From Limonium bicolor (taxonomy: Eukaryota > Streptophyta > Magnoliopsida > Caryophyllales > Plumbaginaceae): 64,000 bases of DNA. The first letter of the stretch is position 1. Every line of letters starts with the position of its first letter. The stretch covers positions 35,755,765-35,819,764 of the forward strand of contig CM041780.1 of the NCBI GenBank assembly GCA_023374045.1. The letters are read 5' to 3'. Shown here piece by piece: positions 47,245 through 59,300 of the stretch. Both the position numbers and the translations under genes were made by a program. The notes under the pieces are model-generated. The model did not search any database, was not told where the DNA came from, and saw only the letters and a list, made by a program, of their open reading frames with translations.

Positions 47245-47605
47245 TTCCCGACACCTTAGAATGTTCGGCATACTTCATTTCATTTTAGGTGGTCAACGCC
47301 TTAGAATAGCTTGACATCATCTCATTCGTTATAGGTAGTCAACGCCTTAGAATAGCTTGACATCATCTCATTCGTTATAGGTAGTCAACGCCTTAGAATA
47401 GCTTGACATCATCTCATTCGTTATAGGTAGTCAACGCCTTAGAATAGCTTGACATCATATCATCCTTATAGGTAGTCGGCGCCTTAGAATAGTCTGACAC
47501 TACTTCATTTTTACCTTTAGGTGGCCGACGCCTTAGAATCGCTCGACATCCTTCCACTTTACTCATAGGTAGTCAGCGCCTTAGAACAGCTCGACACAAC
47601 TTGTT
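47245..47605 (+). repeat. 46-bp tandem repeat in D
   Basis: Roughly seven units of AGTCAACGCCTTAGAATAG-CTTGACATCATC type. The middle ones (47291, 47337, 47383, 47429) are spaced exactly 46 bp and nearly identical; outer ones are diverged. Confidence 0.88.
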
Positions 47606-47701
47606 GGATTTCAATTGCACGAGGGGTCTTTTAAGATCCAAAATTTTGGGGTATCACTCAAGCATCAACTAGCCTTTTCATTTCCATTACAAAGTCTAAT
47701 T

Positions 47702-47715
47702 GACGGGGGGCAATC
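47702..47715 (+). other. Polypurine tract of element D
   Basis: GACGGGGGGCAATC immediately before the 3' LTR. Related words occur upstream at 44763, 45852 and 45917 and might act as internal plus-strand primers. Confidence 0.7.
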
Positions 47716-49746
47716 TGTTATACCCAAAATTCCAACCCCCTCGGAGTAGTCTCTAAGGCATACGTGTTACGAAGGGCAAAATGGTCAAAATGCACCGATG
47801 CAGGATTTTCCAAGGACATTCTCGGGATTTTCTATTTTCATATGACTTGTTCATTATCTCCAAACACTTCCAAATATCATAGTCATTATGAAAGGTATTT
47901 CATGATTTTCTGATAATATTTATTCTGGAAATTAAGCTTTTAATAAGCTAGTTTCTTTAATAATTAACACATGAAATAGCCTCAAAATAGAAATAAAAGG
48001 GTTTTCAAAATTAAAATAAAATTGTCACATGGTTAGCATGACTACACACAGTCATAAACCTGAATTTATTTTATTTGGAACCTTATCCCAAAATTTAAAA
48101 GAGAAATTCAATCATTTTTGCAATTTTCTCTCTCCTCTGGAAAATACCGAAATCAAAACAAAATGTCATGAAACTTTAACACAGGGTAGAGGATGATTAT
48201 TAGAGACTAATGCCGTTGGAATTTCGTAATTTCGACTTTCCAATAATAAGTTATGAATTTTGGGAGATTCCAGATTGTGAGATTTTTATCTAATCGGTTA
48301 TTTATCAAAATAACCCGATTCCAACTCTCAAAATTCCTAAAAATCATTCTTTACCTTCAGTTAAATTTTCATAATTTTATCGGCTTGCAACATATTTTAA
48401 AAAATCAGATTCTCTTAGAGCACAAAATCAAGGTTTTAGATAAAAATTCTGTTCTATCAACTTGGCCATGCTCTTTCTATAAAAGGCCTTCCAAAAAACG
48501 ACCTAGGGCAAGGTAGATGATCCCCATAGTCAGAAGACACAGCCGTCTACTTGCCTCCCACGTTTTCAACACTCCCAATACCGAAACACTGCAGAAATCA
48601 CTCCGAAATCACCAAAAACTCATCCTTCCTTCTCCTATTGAACTTCCAAGCACCAAAAACACACAAAACCACCACAAAAACAGAAGAAAACGTCCTTAAC
48701 AGCATAAAGAAGGAGGAGTCAGAAGCACAATTCAAAGTCAATCCAAAACCGGCATCAACGAAGCATCAAAAGATCCCCGTTGTGAAGAGTCTCATTAGAT
48801 CCGAAGGTAAAACAGGTTGAAGCCTTGTTTTTCTGACTTTGTTCAACTTTAACTACTCTGTGTTAAAATCTGGAGTCGAATTGACTTTTTCGCTTCTGAA
48901 TTAGCGTTTGTTTTCGCTTCTGCCCAATAACTTGTTTGCTAAGTTTCGTGTTTAATTCGAATTCAAATTGTAAACTTTCAATCACTAACGTGTTTAGAAT
49001 CTTTCAGGCTACGCACCCATAAAATTTGAGCCAAAAACACCTTCGGGAACAGCCTCAACGCCGCCGTCCGAGGGTGGTCCGCACCCACGGACGCTATGTC
49101 CGGGGTCCCGGACGCCCTGTCCGAAAGCCGGACGCCCACGGACGGCGGCGGGATTTTAAAAATTCAAAATTTAGGTTTTTCTAATAATGTCCGGGCCCAC
49201 GGACATCCTGTCCGTGGCCCCGGACTTTGCAAATTTTTGTTTTCCTTTAATTTCGACTTTTCTGTATGTTTAGGTTAACTGGGGTCCGTGGTCTCGGACG
49301 TTTGGTCCGTGGCTACGGACGTAAGCAAAATTTGACCTAATTCTGCCTCCGAAACCCTAGTTTAGGTAGCTTTTAATTTCACTTTAATTCTCTGTCAAAA
49401 AATGTTAAAAACAAAAAAAAACAGAAGCTCGCGCACTTAGGTTAAAACAACTCGTAATAAGCCGTAAATAAACTAAGTAGAGGAAAAACGACCTAGGAAG
49501 GGTAATGAAAGTAATTGAACCCTAATTAAGTCATCAAGCCCCCGAACCCGAACTCTCCTTTCCTAATTTGATCTAGGTTAAAATTAGGTGGCGACTCATA
49601 ATAGGTTCCAGTGAGCTAGCTTAGGTTTTAATAATTATTGTTAGATGACATAGTTATTAACCTTAGGTTATAAGTGGACCTAAAACCCGATTAGATCCTA
49701 ATCAATTTAATCAACATAGGATAAGGGTTTAAAATCGAGGCTCACA
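47716..49746 (+). repeat. Element D 3' LTR
   Basis: 2031 bp copy of 39880-41907 with few changes, including a small rearranged patch in the second palindrome block near 49190-49225. Confidence 0.93.
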
Positions 49747-49926
49747 ATGGTTATTAGTTCTATGCTCGGGAGTCTGATCATCAGACCGGTACGCTTGTAT
49801 TTACTCAGCCTTGTCAACCACGTGGGTGGTTGACGGCGTTGTAGCACCAATCGTTTAGTTACTGTTTAGTCGTTTATATTCCGCTGCGATTCCAAGTAAC
49901 GTGATGTGCGTAGTAGGGGTGTTACA
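49747..49926 (+). repeat. Element B 5' LTR, piece 3 (U5 end)
   Basis: Begins with the right ATGGT duplication of D and runs to the LTR end GTTACA. Matches 59951-60124. Confidence 0.92.
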
Positions 49927-49931
49927 AAAAG

Positions 49932-49943
49932 TGGTATCAGAGC
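49932..49943 (+). other. Primer-binding site of element B
   Basis: TGGTATCAGAGC, five bases after the 5' LTR; initiator tRNA-Met type. Confidence 0.9.
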
Positions 49944-50820
49944 GAAGTATCACTCTGATGACTAGAATACCGAGCTTAGGGATATACCGAGTTAGGAAAC
50001 CTAACTACAGATACCTAAGTGAACAGATTTGGAAAGGTTGACCACTAACTAAGTGTGGAGATACCTTATTATCGGGAAGCGTTACAATCGTTGGACCGAT
50101 AAGTGTGCAAGCATAATGCTAATGAAATGTTCATATGAATTCAGATGGCAGGTAGACCACAAGGTAGAGGCCGCGGGCGCGGTACTGGAGATTTGGGTGA
50201 CCAGGGCGATGATACTACGGCACAGACTATGGCTGAGGCAGTTGCAGCCGCCGTAGCCCAGTTGGTACCCGATCTGGTTGCTGCTATACAGCAAGGGCAA
50301 CAGCCCGGAGTTCAGCCACCACCACCACCGCCACGAGAGACCAATTGGGTCAAGGCGTTGGCTGATCTGAGGCCGCCCTCATTCAGTGGGGAGACCGATC
50401 CCCGTAAGCTCGAGGCGTACATCTCCGAAATGGAGACCGCCTTCGAAACCCTAGCACCACCTGAGCAGGTCAAGGTACGACTTGCTGCTTTTTACTTGAA
50501 GGGCTCGGCACAGAGCTGGTGGAAGCTTGTGCGAGAGGGCAGAGTTGCTGACCCGACGTTTCTACGGAGGGAGTACACGGCTCTGCTGCGAGCCAAATAC
50601 TACCCTATACATGTGCAAGAGGCCAAGCGCCTGGAGTTGGACAGTTTGAGGCAAGGGGATAAGATGACGGTAGATGAGTACTACTCAGCCTTCATCGGAC
50701 TTATCCACCTGCTACCCGGATCTGGGTTACTCAGACCGGATTCTTGTGAACCGTTTCTACAACGGACTGAACTATCGCCTACGCTACGGCATGGGGCCTA
50801 CTGGATATACCACTTTGCAG

Positions 50821-50915
50821 GTAAAGGAACTACAGTGTAATGTGAATAAGTGTGTACGATGTGTTAATGTGTTGTGAGTTTATTTGGCGGGGCATAACTG
50901 ACACCCTAAATATAG
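50821..50915 (+). other. Putative gag intron 1 of B
   Basis: TTGCAG|GTAAAG...AATATAG|GAG, 95 nt, phase 0; same position as in A and E1. Confidence 0.7.
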
Positions 50916-51174
50916 GAGTGCTATCATGCCGCTGCTATTGTGGAGATCACCGTCCGTCTGAGGGACGAGGAGAGTGCGCTCAAGCGCAAGGCTCAGAACG
51001 AGGGCCAGGGCACGCAAGGGCAGTGGGGAGGGAAGAAGAAGAAATCATACCCCCAGTCCCATAAAGGACAGCAACAAGGTGGTAAGGGCCAGACCCAGAC
51101 CACCACCGCTGAGGAGCCTCTACAGCTCACCTATGCGTATGCGGCCAAGCCCCTACGTTCTTACCCACCTAAGG

Positions 51175-51257
51175 GTAATTGTCTAATCCTGTGTGATAAG
51201 TTAGAGTATATGTTGATAAGTTGTGGAACAAGTATTGATTGTGTATTGTGATAGCAG
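51175..51257 (+). other. Putative gag intron 2 of B
   Basis: AAGG|GTAATT...GATAGCAG|CTAGC, 83 nt, phase 1; same position as A intron 3. Confidence 0.7.
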
Positions 51258-51599
51258 CTAGCACGGGCTCCGGACCGGAGCGCCACTATTACTGCAAGTG
51301 GTGCAACGGAGACCACCCCGGCAAGGACTGCAAGGGTAACGATGTTCAGTGCCGATACTGTAAGAAGATGGGTCACCGCGATCATGAATGCTGGCAGAAC
51401 CCAAACAGTAGGAACTACAGGCCCAAGGGGCAATGGAAGGGTAAGGCCACTACGACCACCGATGGCCAGAAGACGGCAAACCAGCCACCCCCAGATCAGA
51501 GGTACACGGAGTCCCAGAAGGGGAAGGGGTCGGGGTCCAACAAGGCCACCCTGAATGTGGTGGACCGGTCTGAGGCGCCAGGGCCCTCTTCTAGACCAG

Positions 51600-51744
51600 G
51601 TACCGCCTAAACTGTTGAATGTAATAAGTGTCTGCATACCGCATTACATGCATGTGTGTGAGTGAGTTTAAATAAACAACCATGTGAGTAAATAAATAAA
51701 GTATAGTGTGAGATTTACCTAATTAGAGTACTCTAAACTTAAAG
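51600..51744 (+). other. Putative intron between Gag and AlkB in B
   Basis: CCAG|GTACCG...CTTAAAG|GAAC, 145 nt. The donor is phase 1, as in A. The AlkB side is one base out of frame, probably an indel. From the same donor to the pol acceptor at 52657 the frame is kept. Confidence 0.5.
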
Positions 51745-52488
51745 GAACTTTAATATATGTTATCCAATCCCACCCACACCAAACCCTGAAGAAACCACCA
51801 TCAACATCACCGACTTTCCATTGGAGCAATGTCAGGTCATCCAGCCAGGTATGATACTTTTAAATGGATACCTGACACCGGAAGCACAAATCCATATCAT
51901 CAGACGATGCGACGAACTTGGAGCAAAACCAGGAGGGTTCTACACACCCGAATACCCGAACGGAGCAAGGATGCAGTTGAAGATGATGTGCATGGGTAAG
52001 GACTGGAACCCTTACACCAAGACATATCAAGAAGTACGAGCTGAAGATGGAGCAACGGTACCAAGTATACCTGAGGAGTTCCTTGCGGTCGTTAACCACG
52101 CCGTGGGAATTGCTCAACAAGTTGAAAAGGATTCAATTCCAAGTGTGAAAGCAGATCTATGTATTGTGAACTTCTACCAGAAAGGTGGACGGTTAGGTAT
52201 ACACCAAGACAAGGACGAGACACCCGAGTCTCTAAGTAAGGGAGTACCTGTGGTGTCTTGGTCCATTGGTGATACCGCAGTGTTTGTTTATGGCGAGCAG
52301 AAGCGTGCTGACCTCGCAAAGAAGTTATTGTTGAAATCAGGAGATGTGTTAATCATGGGTGGGCAATCAAGGATGCTATATCATGGCATCAGAAAGATCA
52401 AACTGAATACCGCACCGTCGCATTGATCGATCAACACCATGAAACCCGATGTTTAATTTGACCTTCAGACAGTTTTAAACTTTGTATA
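51745..52488 (+). pseudogene. AlkB-family (ALKBH1-like) domain of element B, C-terminus frameshifted
   Basis: Homologue of the A domain at the same site. The uninterrupted part runs from about 51746 to TGA at 52424 with no ATG at its start (the codon at 51821 is TTG). The upstream ICYP word is shared with A. Counting from 51821: IQPGM at 7-11, GGFYTP at 38-43, MMCMGKDWNP at 55-64, ADLCIVNFY at 111-119, H128-x-D130 in GIHQDKDE, VSWSIGDTAVF at 145-155, SGDVLIMGGQSR at 173-184, H188 in YHGI. After NTAPSH the frame shifts; the expected NLTFRQF end is still legible in another frame near 52457-52477, but the first Arg of R-x5-R is lost. Divergence from A is substantial and looks concentrated outside the conserved blocks. 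Confidence 0.9.
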
Positions 52489-52657
52489 ATTGTGTGATGT
52501 GATAAACCCATGTGTATTAAGGATGTTGTAAGTGTAAATCATGGCGACAGTATAAGCCAATGAATGTTGTAAAAAGAGTGCGTTAATGAATAAAGTGGAG
52601 TTGTTTGAAGCATAAATCGTGTTGTTACCCATACTTATTAGTTTGCCAATGAATTAG

Positions 52658-55600
52658 GCTGTGCACTCGGAACGGGAGGTATACTGAGTGTCTGCAATAA
52701 GGCAGAAGCCGGCAAGAGCGGCACAATCCTCACCGGTACCTTTCCAGTGAATGGCGTGGATGCATCGATCTTGTTCGACTCTGGAGCCTCACACACATTC
52801 ATTTCGCTATCATTTGCGAGGAGGCTGGGGTTAGACGGTGAAGAGATGCCAGACTTCGTGGTCACTCTCCCTCGAAAGCGGATCAGATGTACCCGCTACT
52901 ACCGAGATGCTATTGTTCGAATCAGGGGTGAAGAGTTTCCGATCGACTTGATAGAGTTCGACGGACTAGGCTTTGATGTGATTGTCGGGATGAATTGGTT
53001 GGAGCGGTACAAGGGCAGAATCCTGTGTGCCGAGCATCGACTGCTTCTTCGGAGTCCATCTGGGGTTACCATATCTTCCGCCAGAGGCCCAGGGAGCCTT
53101 CGACTCAGATCATCACCGCCATGGCTATGTATCACGAGTTACGACGAGGGAGTGATGTATACCTCTGCTATGTCCAGGACATAGAGAGAGACCCTGAGTT
53201 TAGCCCAGATGTGCCGGTAGTGTCGGAGTTTCCTGATGTATTTCCTAAGGAACTGCCGGGCATGCCGCCAGCACGAGAGGTTGAGTTTGAGATTGATCTA
53301 GTTCCGGGCACCGGACCCATTGCGAAAGCACCTTATCGTATGGCTCCAGCAGAGATGACAGAGCTCAAGGAGCAGCTGAGAGACCTACTCGACAAGGGCT
53401 TTATCCGCCCCAGTTTTCACCATGGGCGCCGGTCCTCTTCGTGAAGAAGAAGGACGGTAGCCTCCGCCTGTGTATTGATTATCGGGAGCTGAATGCTGTT
53501 ACGGTGAAGAACCGTTACCCCTGACCACGCATCGACGATCTATTTGATCAGCTGAGGGGAGCATCAGTATTCTCCAAGATAGACCTACGTTCCGGATACC
53601 ACCAGATTGCCATCCGTGACAGTGATATCGAAAAGACAGCTTTCAGAAGAGGTATGGGCACTATGAGTTCACAGTTTGCCGTTTGGCTTATCAAATGCAC
53701 CAGCTAAGTTCATGGACTTAATGAACCGCTTGTTCCAAGATCAGTTGGACAAGTCAGTGGTAGTCTTCATCGATGACATTCTTGTGTATTCTAAATCACG
53801 AGCTGAGCACGAAAGCCACCTGAGAAATGTGTTACAAACATTGAGGAGGAATCAGTTGTATGCAAAGTTTTCGAAATGTGAATTTTGGTTGAACCAAGTA
53901 TCCTTCCTTGGACATGTGATTTCTGAGGCCGGGATCGCTGTTGATCCGGCAAAGATAGATGCAGTGCGCACCTGGCCAAGGCCGAAGACAGTCACTGATA
54001 TCAGGAGCTTCCTCGGTCTGGCAGGTTATTATAGGAGGTTTGTGAAAGACTTCTCCAGTGTCTCGAAGCCGATGACTTCCTTAATGAAGAAGGATGCACC
54101 ATTCGAGTGGACAGTTGACTGTGAGAGTTCTTTCACGAGTCTCAAGGATGCTCTGACATCTGCACCAGTCCTGACTATACCAGACGGTCTAGATGGTTTT
54201 GAGGTCTACTGCGACGCATCAGGCAGAGGTATGGGTTGTGTATTGATGCAGCACGGGAAGGTCGTAGCTTACCCTCCCGACAGCTGAAGAAGCATGAGGA
54301 GAACTACCCTACCCACGACTTAGAATTGGGGGCCATTGTCTTCGCACTGAAGATATGGCGACATCACTTGTATGGGGTAAGTGTGACGATTTATTCTGAC
54401 CACAAGAGTTTAAAGTACTTGTTCACTCAGAAAGAGTTGAACATGAGGCAAAGAAGATGGGTTGAATTTCTGAATGACTACGATATTAATCTGCAATATA
54501 AGAGGGTAAGGCAAATGTGGTAGCTGACGCATTGAGTCGCCGAGCACACTCTCTCCATTCGCTAGTCTCTTATACTAGCTTGGTTGAAGAGGTGCGGAGT
54601 GCTCAGATGATGCGGATCAGTATATGCTGGAGATCCGGCAGAAGCTTATTGACGGCACATTCGAGGGTCAGAAGTATGACTTCAGACTTCATGATGATGA
54701 CCTGATTAGGCTGAATGGCCGATTGTGTATACCTAGGAGTAGCGCTGAGTTGAAGGAGCGCATATTGAGTGAATCCCATTGTTCTACTACTTCGATTCAC
54801 CCCGGAGCTTCAAAGATGTATAAGAGTGTGAAAAGGTATTTTTGGTGGACTGGAATGAAGAAAGATGTAAGTGATTATGTGTTGAGGTGTCTCACTTGCC
54901 AGAAGGTCAAGTTTGAGCACCGACGGCCTGGTGGTATGGTACAGCCAATGCCAGTGCCTGAGTGGAAGTTCCATGATATCTCCATGGACTTTGTAGTAGG
55001 GCTTCCGCCTACGAGGGGAGGTCTGAATATGATATGGGTTGTAGTTGACCGACTGACCAAGGTGGCCCGATTCATTCCGATGAAGGACACTTGGAAAGTG
55101 GCAAGATTGGCAGAACTCTTTGATAAAGAAATTGTAAGACATCATGGTGTACCAAAGACGATTGTATCTGACAGAGATACCAGATTCCTATCCAGATATT
55201 GGAAGTCTACGCGAGAAGCGTTGGGTACTGAACTGAAATTGAGTACAGCGTTTCACCCACAGACCGATGGTCAGAGTGAGCGCACTATTCAGACACTTGA
55301 GGATATGCTACGTGCATGTGCACTTGACTTTCAGACCAGCTGGATTGATAAGTTACATCTGATCGAGTTTAGTTACAACAACAGTTATCATGCATCGATC
55401 AAGATGTCTCCCTTCCAAGCATTGTACGGTAGACCATGCCGCACGCCATTATGCTGGGATGAGTCGAGTGAGACGGTCATTATAGGACCAGAGTATCTTG
55501 AGCAAGTTCAGGCAGAAGTTCGCCAGATCCGGGCTAATATGAAAGCAGCTCTCAGGATAGACAGAAGTCGTACGCAGATGTGCGCCGACGTGACCTGGAG

Positions 55601-56029
55601 TTCGCCGTGGGCGATCAGGTATTTTTGAGAGTATCCCCCATGAAGGGAGTGTTTCGTTTTGGCCAGAAGGGCAAGTTGAGCCCAAAATATGTGGGGCCTT
55701 ATGTTGTGACGGAGCGGATCGGCCCGGTAGCTTATAGACTTGACTTACCCGCCGAGCTGGGCAAGGTACATGATGTATTTCATGTGTCCCAGTTGAAGAA
55801 GTATATGTCTCATCCGTCTCATGTGCTTCAGCCTGAAAGGCTAACTTTAGAGCCGACCATGCGATCAGTGGAGACTCCGGTACGGATTCTGGACACTAAG
55901 ACTCGAGACACTCGCCATAAGTCTGTGAGACTGGTGAAGGTTCTCTGGTCTAACCAGGACGTTGAGGAGGCCACTTGGGAGCTGGAGGATAAGATAAAGG
56001 CGAAGTACCCGTCGTTGTTTACTTCTTAG
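52658..56029 (+). pseudogene. pol: Pol (PR-RT-RNaseH-integrase) of element B, broken
   Basis: The frame from acceptor AATTAG|GCTGTG is open into protease LFDSGASHTF (D-S-G intact). Frameshifts occur near 53060 and 53415; TGA at 53522-53524 interrupts YP-PRIDD; more shifts occur near 53655-53675, 54270, 54510, 54610 and 55560. Recognisable parts are RT ([15 protein letters not shown]), RNase H (CDASG, SDHKSL), integrase finger (H...H...CLTC), core D/D (MDFVVG, VSDRDTRF), FHPQTDGQSERTIQ, and a C-terminal segment KVLWSNQDVEEATWE. A second reading of A's pol, complementary in its breaks. Confidence 0.92.
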
Positions 56030-56303
56030 TGTTTGTATGTATAGGGTACGGGGCGTACCCCTATTCAAGGGGGGCAGAGCCGTTTCGATTATGGTTGTGT
56101 GCGACATGTATATGTATACATTGTTTATGTTATGTTACAGACCGCTGAGTCTGAACAATGTTGTGATGTTTTGTTGTTTGGACCATGTGTCCGATATGAT
56201 GTAAGATGTTGTTAATGTGATATAGAAGTGTTGTTGATATGTGTTCTCATGTTCTAATGTTTAGGTTATGTGGAAGTATGAACTTTGGGGACAAAGTTCT
56301 TTT

Positions 56304-56315
56304 AAGGGGGGTAGA
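56304..56315 (+). other. Polypurine tract of element B
   Basis: AAGGGGGGTAGA just before the 3' LTR, preceded by TCTTTT, as in A and C. The 56030-56303 spacer is untranslated. Confidence 0.85.
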
Positions 56316-56316
56316 T

Positions 56317-59300
56317 TGAAATACCCCAAACCTAGTTATGTTGTTTAAACACCTAAATAGGGTGTAATAAGACTAAAAAGAGTCTTAGAAACCTTAGTAA
56401 ACAAATTTAAACTAAAGAAACACAAAATGTGCTTTAAAGTCAATAAGAGCCAAAAGGTGCTCTGAGCTTGGGATAAACTTGGGTAAGACCTAATGAGCCT
56501 ACCAAGACCTCATTTATACACTAATGAATATATTAAACCAATTACCAAAGAAAACCAAGCTTGAAAATAAGTTTAAACACAAAATGTGCTTTAAGGAGTC
56601 TTAAAGCACATTTTTGAAAAATTGTCTTGTAAATGAGTTTTGAATGGCTAAATGTCCATCATTACTCTTAAATATATATGTGTACTATATAGTATCACAT
56701 TTGGGTGGCTATATTAATAGGAAATCAAAAATTTCACTTCTAAGTGCCTTGTTTAGGTGAATAGTGATTTTTATAAGCTAGTTTATAACATATGTTGTAT
56801 TAAGTAATTAAATTGACAAACAAAGACTAAAATACCCTCATTATAATATAGGGGGCCGGTTTTCTAAGTGTGGTGACTCACCACTCTCTAGTTGATATAA
56901 TAAGTAAGTAAAGAAAACTAATTAAACTTACTTTTTACTTTATAAGCATAAATATCTCTTAAAAGCAAATTCTATCTCATTCTCCCTTTTCCTCCTCCTT
57001 CATTTCCCACGGTCACAATCTTCTTCTCCCTTCCTTCTTGCTGTTCTCTCTCGGTAATACCACTACCACCATAGAAACTCCACCTTTGACCTCTTGCTAA
57101 ATCAAGCTCACTTGTCCAAATCAAATTCTAAGACCACCAATCTCTTCCTCGTCAAGCTCTTCATTCCTATCTTCTCAAAACTCCAAGAGCCCCATTTCGG
57201 TGCCAAGGTGTTCCACCATTGAAGGAGCTTGAGCTTGTATTTTGACATATTGTTGATCTCCTTTGCTTCTAGGTAAGGAATCTCAAAGAAAAATCATGTT
57301 TCCTCCATGTTTTTACCTTGACCGAAAATACACATTGATATAGCTCTTTGTGTGACTTTGTTCTAGCTTCATTTCAACTCTTCATGGACTAGGTGGAGTC
57401 CTCTCTTGTTATATATTCAAACTCTCTTCAAAGATCAAGGTAAAACAACTACATTAATGTTTTTGAAACAATGTAAAATTAGGGTTTACAATGAGATGAA
57501 GCTTATAGCTTGAATACTCATTATAATGTTTGTATATTGTTTAGAACTTGACAAGGAATCAAATACCCTACCGGTCTTGTAGTGAAACAAGAAAGGAAGT
57601 GTTTTGGAAAAGAGGTAAATCTACTAACCAAATGTGGTTTAATGCCTTAGGAGAAATGAGCTTATAAATGCTTATTAAAACTACCTAAAGAGCAAATGGT
57701 AAATGACCTAGTAAATGTTCTCAAGGAGACTAGTAAAATAACATATGTCTTGTTGTATGTAATCGCAGGTTAAAGGCATATATATTGTGGAAATTCAGTG
57801 TTTATGATTTAAGCACTTTAAGGGCCTAAGAGCCATGCATTTTAAGGGCCTAAGTGCCATGCAATTAAATTATGCACTATATTGTGATGTAGTGTGAATT
57901 TGGTGAAGTTGTGTAAGAAGGTGTTCTTGGTGTTCTAGGGTGTTTGATGATAATATTGTGCTAAGGTGTAACAAAATGCTAGGAGAACCTATGTCGAAAT
58001 TTAGGAAATGCATAAGGGGTTCAAGATGTTATAAAGGAATTTTGATGAACTAGGAAGTGTTCTAGAGTGTAATAAGGACTTAGGCATGATCTTGAGGTTT
58101 TAGTGTGTACCAAAGTCATTTTGGACTTAGATGAAGACTTAGGCAAACTTTGGTAAAATAAGGAGGAAATGTAAGCTTAGAAAAAGGGATTTCAAGGATG
58201 ACATAAGGAGTTTTAGTTTGTAAGAAACGATGTTAAAGTAATGATGTTGTGTGGAAGAAATATCTAGGAATAATGATTGGAATAGGCAAGGAATGCCACT
58301 TAGAAACTTAAGGAGAAGATACTATAAGTGTTGGAGGCTTTGGAGAAATATGGTTAAGTGTTTAAAGGCTTAGAAATTGGAGAATAATGCCTTGTCCGAA
58401 CTTCCGTCCGGATGTGGAAGTTCGGACAGGCCCTGTTGAGTAAAGGAATTTTCACTCGCGAGCAGTGTCCGAACTTGGGAAGTCCGGACACATGTTCGGA
58501 CGTACCCACCCATCCTTAGGATTATCCTCGAACTGTGTCCGAACTTGGGAAGTCCGGACACATGTTCGGACGCACGGAATTCTGTCTAGATTTTTTCTCG
58601 GCTCACGTCCGAACTTCCGAAGTCCGGACATAAGTTCGGACGTGTGTCTGTTTTCTGTCTAAAGTCACGGCTTGTGTCCGAACTTGGAAGCTAGGACACA
58701 AGTTCGGACAGGCCACTGTATGGACCAAAAATTATTGTTTTAAGATGGAAATTGTTATCTAAAAATGGTAGTTGGTTAGTATTATTATAAGGTTATGTAA
58801 GACATGTTAGGTGGGTTTTAAAGGCAATTAAAAGGATGAAAAGTTGTAACAAGTGTAAAGTAAAAATAACTAGTAATGTTGAGTAGATAATGTTAATAAT
58901 GGACTAGTGCGTTAATTAACCGACATTACTAATGTGTTTAGGATTCTCGCAAGGTGGAAATCAGTCGAGGCAAGGACCAAGGTATGGTTTTCTTGCAGTC
59001 TGTTGCCTACCGGTTTACACCGGCTTGTGTGTTGTTTGTTTTTCTGTGTGTTTATGACTTTGTAAGATTAAACCATGTAAAGAGTTTACAGTTGTTGAAT
59101 ATTATTATGTTGTTAAGTAAGACTCTCTCTTCCCTTGTGTGTGTCTAACAAGACTTGACCTGTTATTGTGAATTGTTTGTTGAGTTCAATGATGAACTAC
59201 TAACAAGGGCTAACGGGGGAAGTGAGGAGTCCGGTCTGTTCCGGCCACGCGTGTGAGTATGGGAGTCGATGTCATAACCGGTTCGATTCTCTCTGTATGT

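Larger units (their letters stand above)
39880..49746 (+). mobile_element. Element D: gag-only Tat/Ogre-like LTR retrotransposon (non-autonomous)
   Basis: 9.9-kb element with LTRs 39880-41907 (2028 bp) and 47716-49746 (2031 bp), starting TGTTATACCC and ending GGCTCACA, flanked by perfect ATGGT duplications (39875-39879 and 49747-49751). Internal part: PBS TGGCGACTCTGC, leader, one intact gag, then about 3.3 kb with no RT, integrase or protease, two hairpins, an 84-bp and a 46-bp tandem repeat, and a PPT. It must borrow replication proteins from an autonomous relative. Confidence 0.93.
50145..51599 (+). pseudogene. gag: Gag of element B, three inferred exons, one frameshift
   Basis: ATG at 50145 after TTCAG. 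Exon 1 (50145-50820) has a Gly/Arg-rich start, a Pro stretch (PPPPPPRE) and the gag fold (AKYYPIHV, MTVDEYY, YRLRYGMGP). One extra base near 50722, relative to E1, breaks the frame. Inferred exon 2 (50916-51174) begins ECYHAA and is Gln/Lys-rich. Inferred exon 3 (51258-51599) has knuckles CKWCNGDHPGKDC and CRYCKKMGHRDHEC. Correcting only the exon 1 insertion, all exon phases (0, 1, 1) equal those of A. Unspliced reading hits stops right after each exon. Confidence 0.85.
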
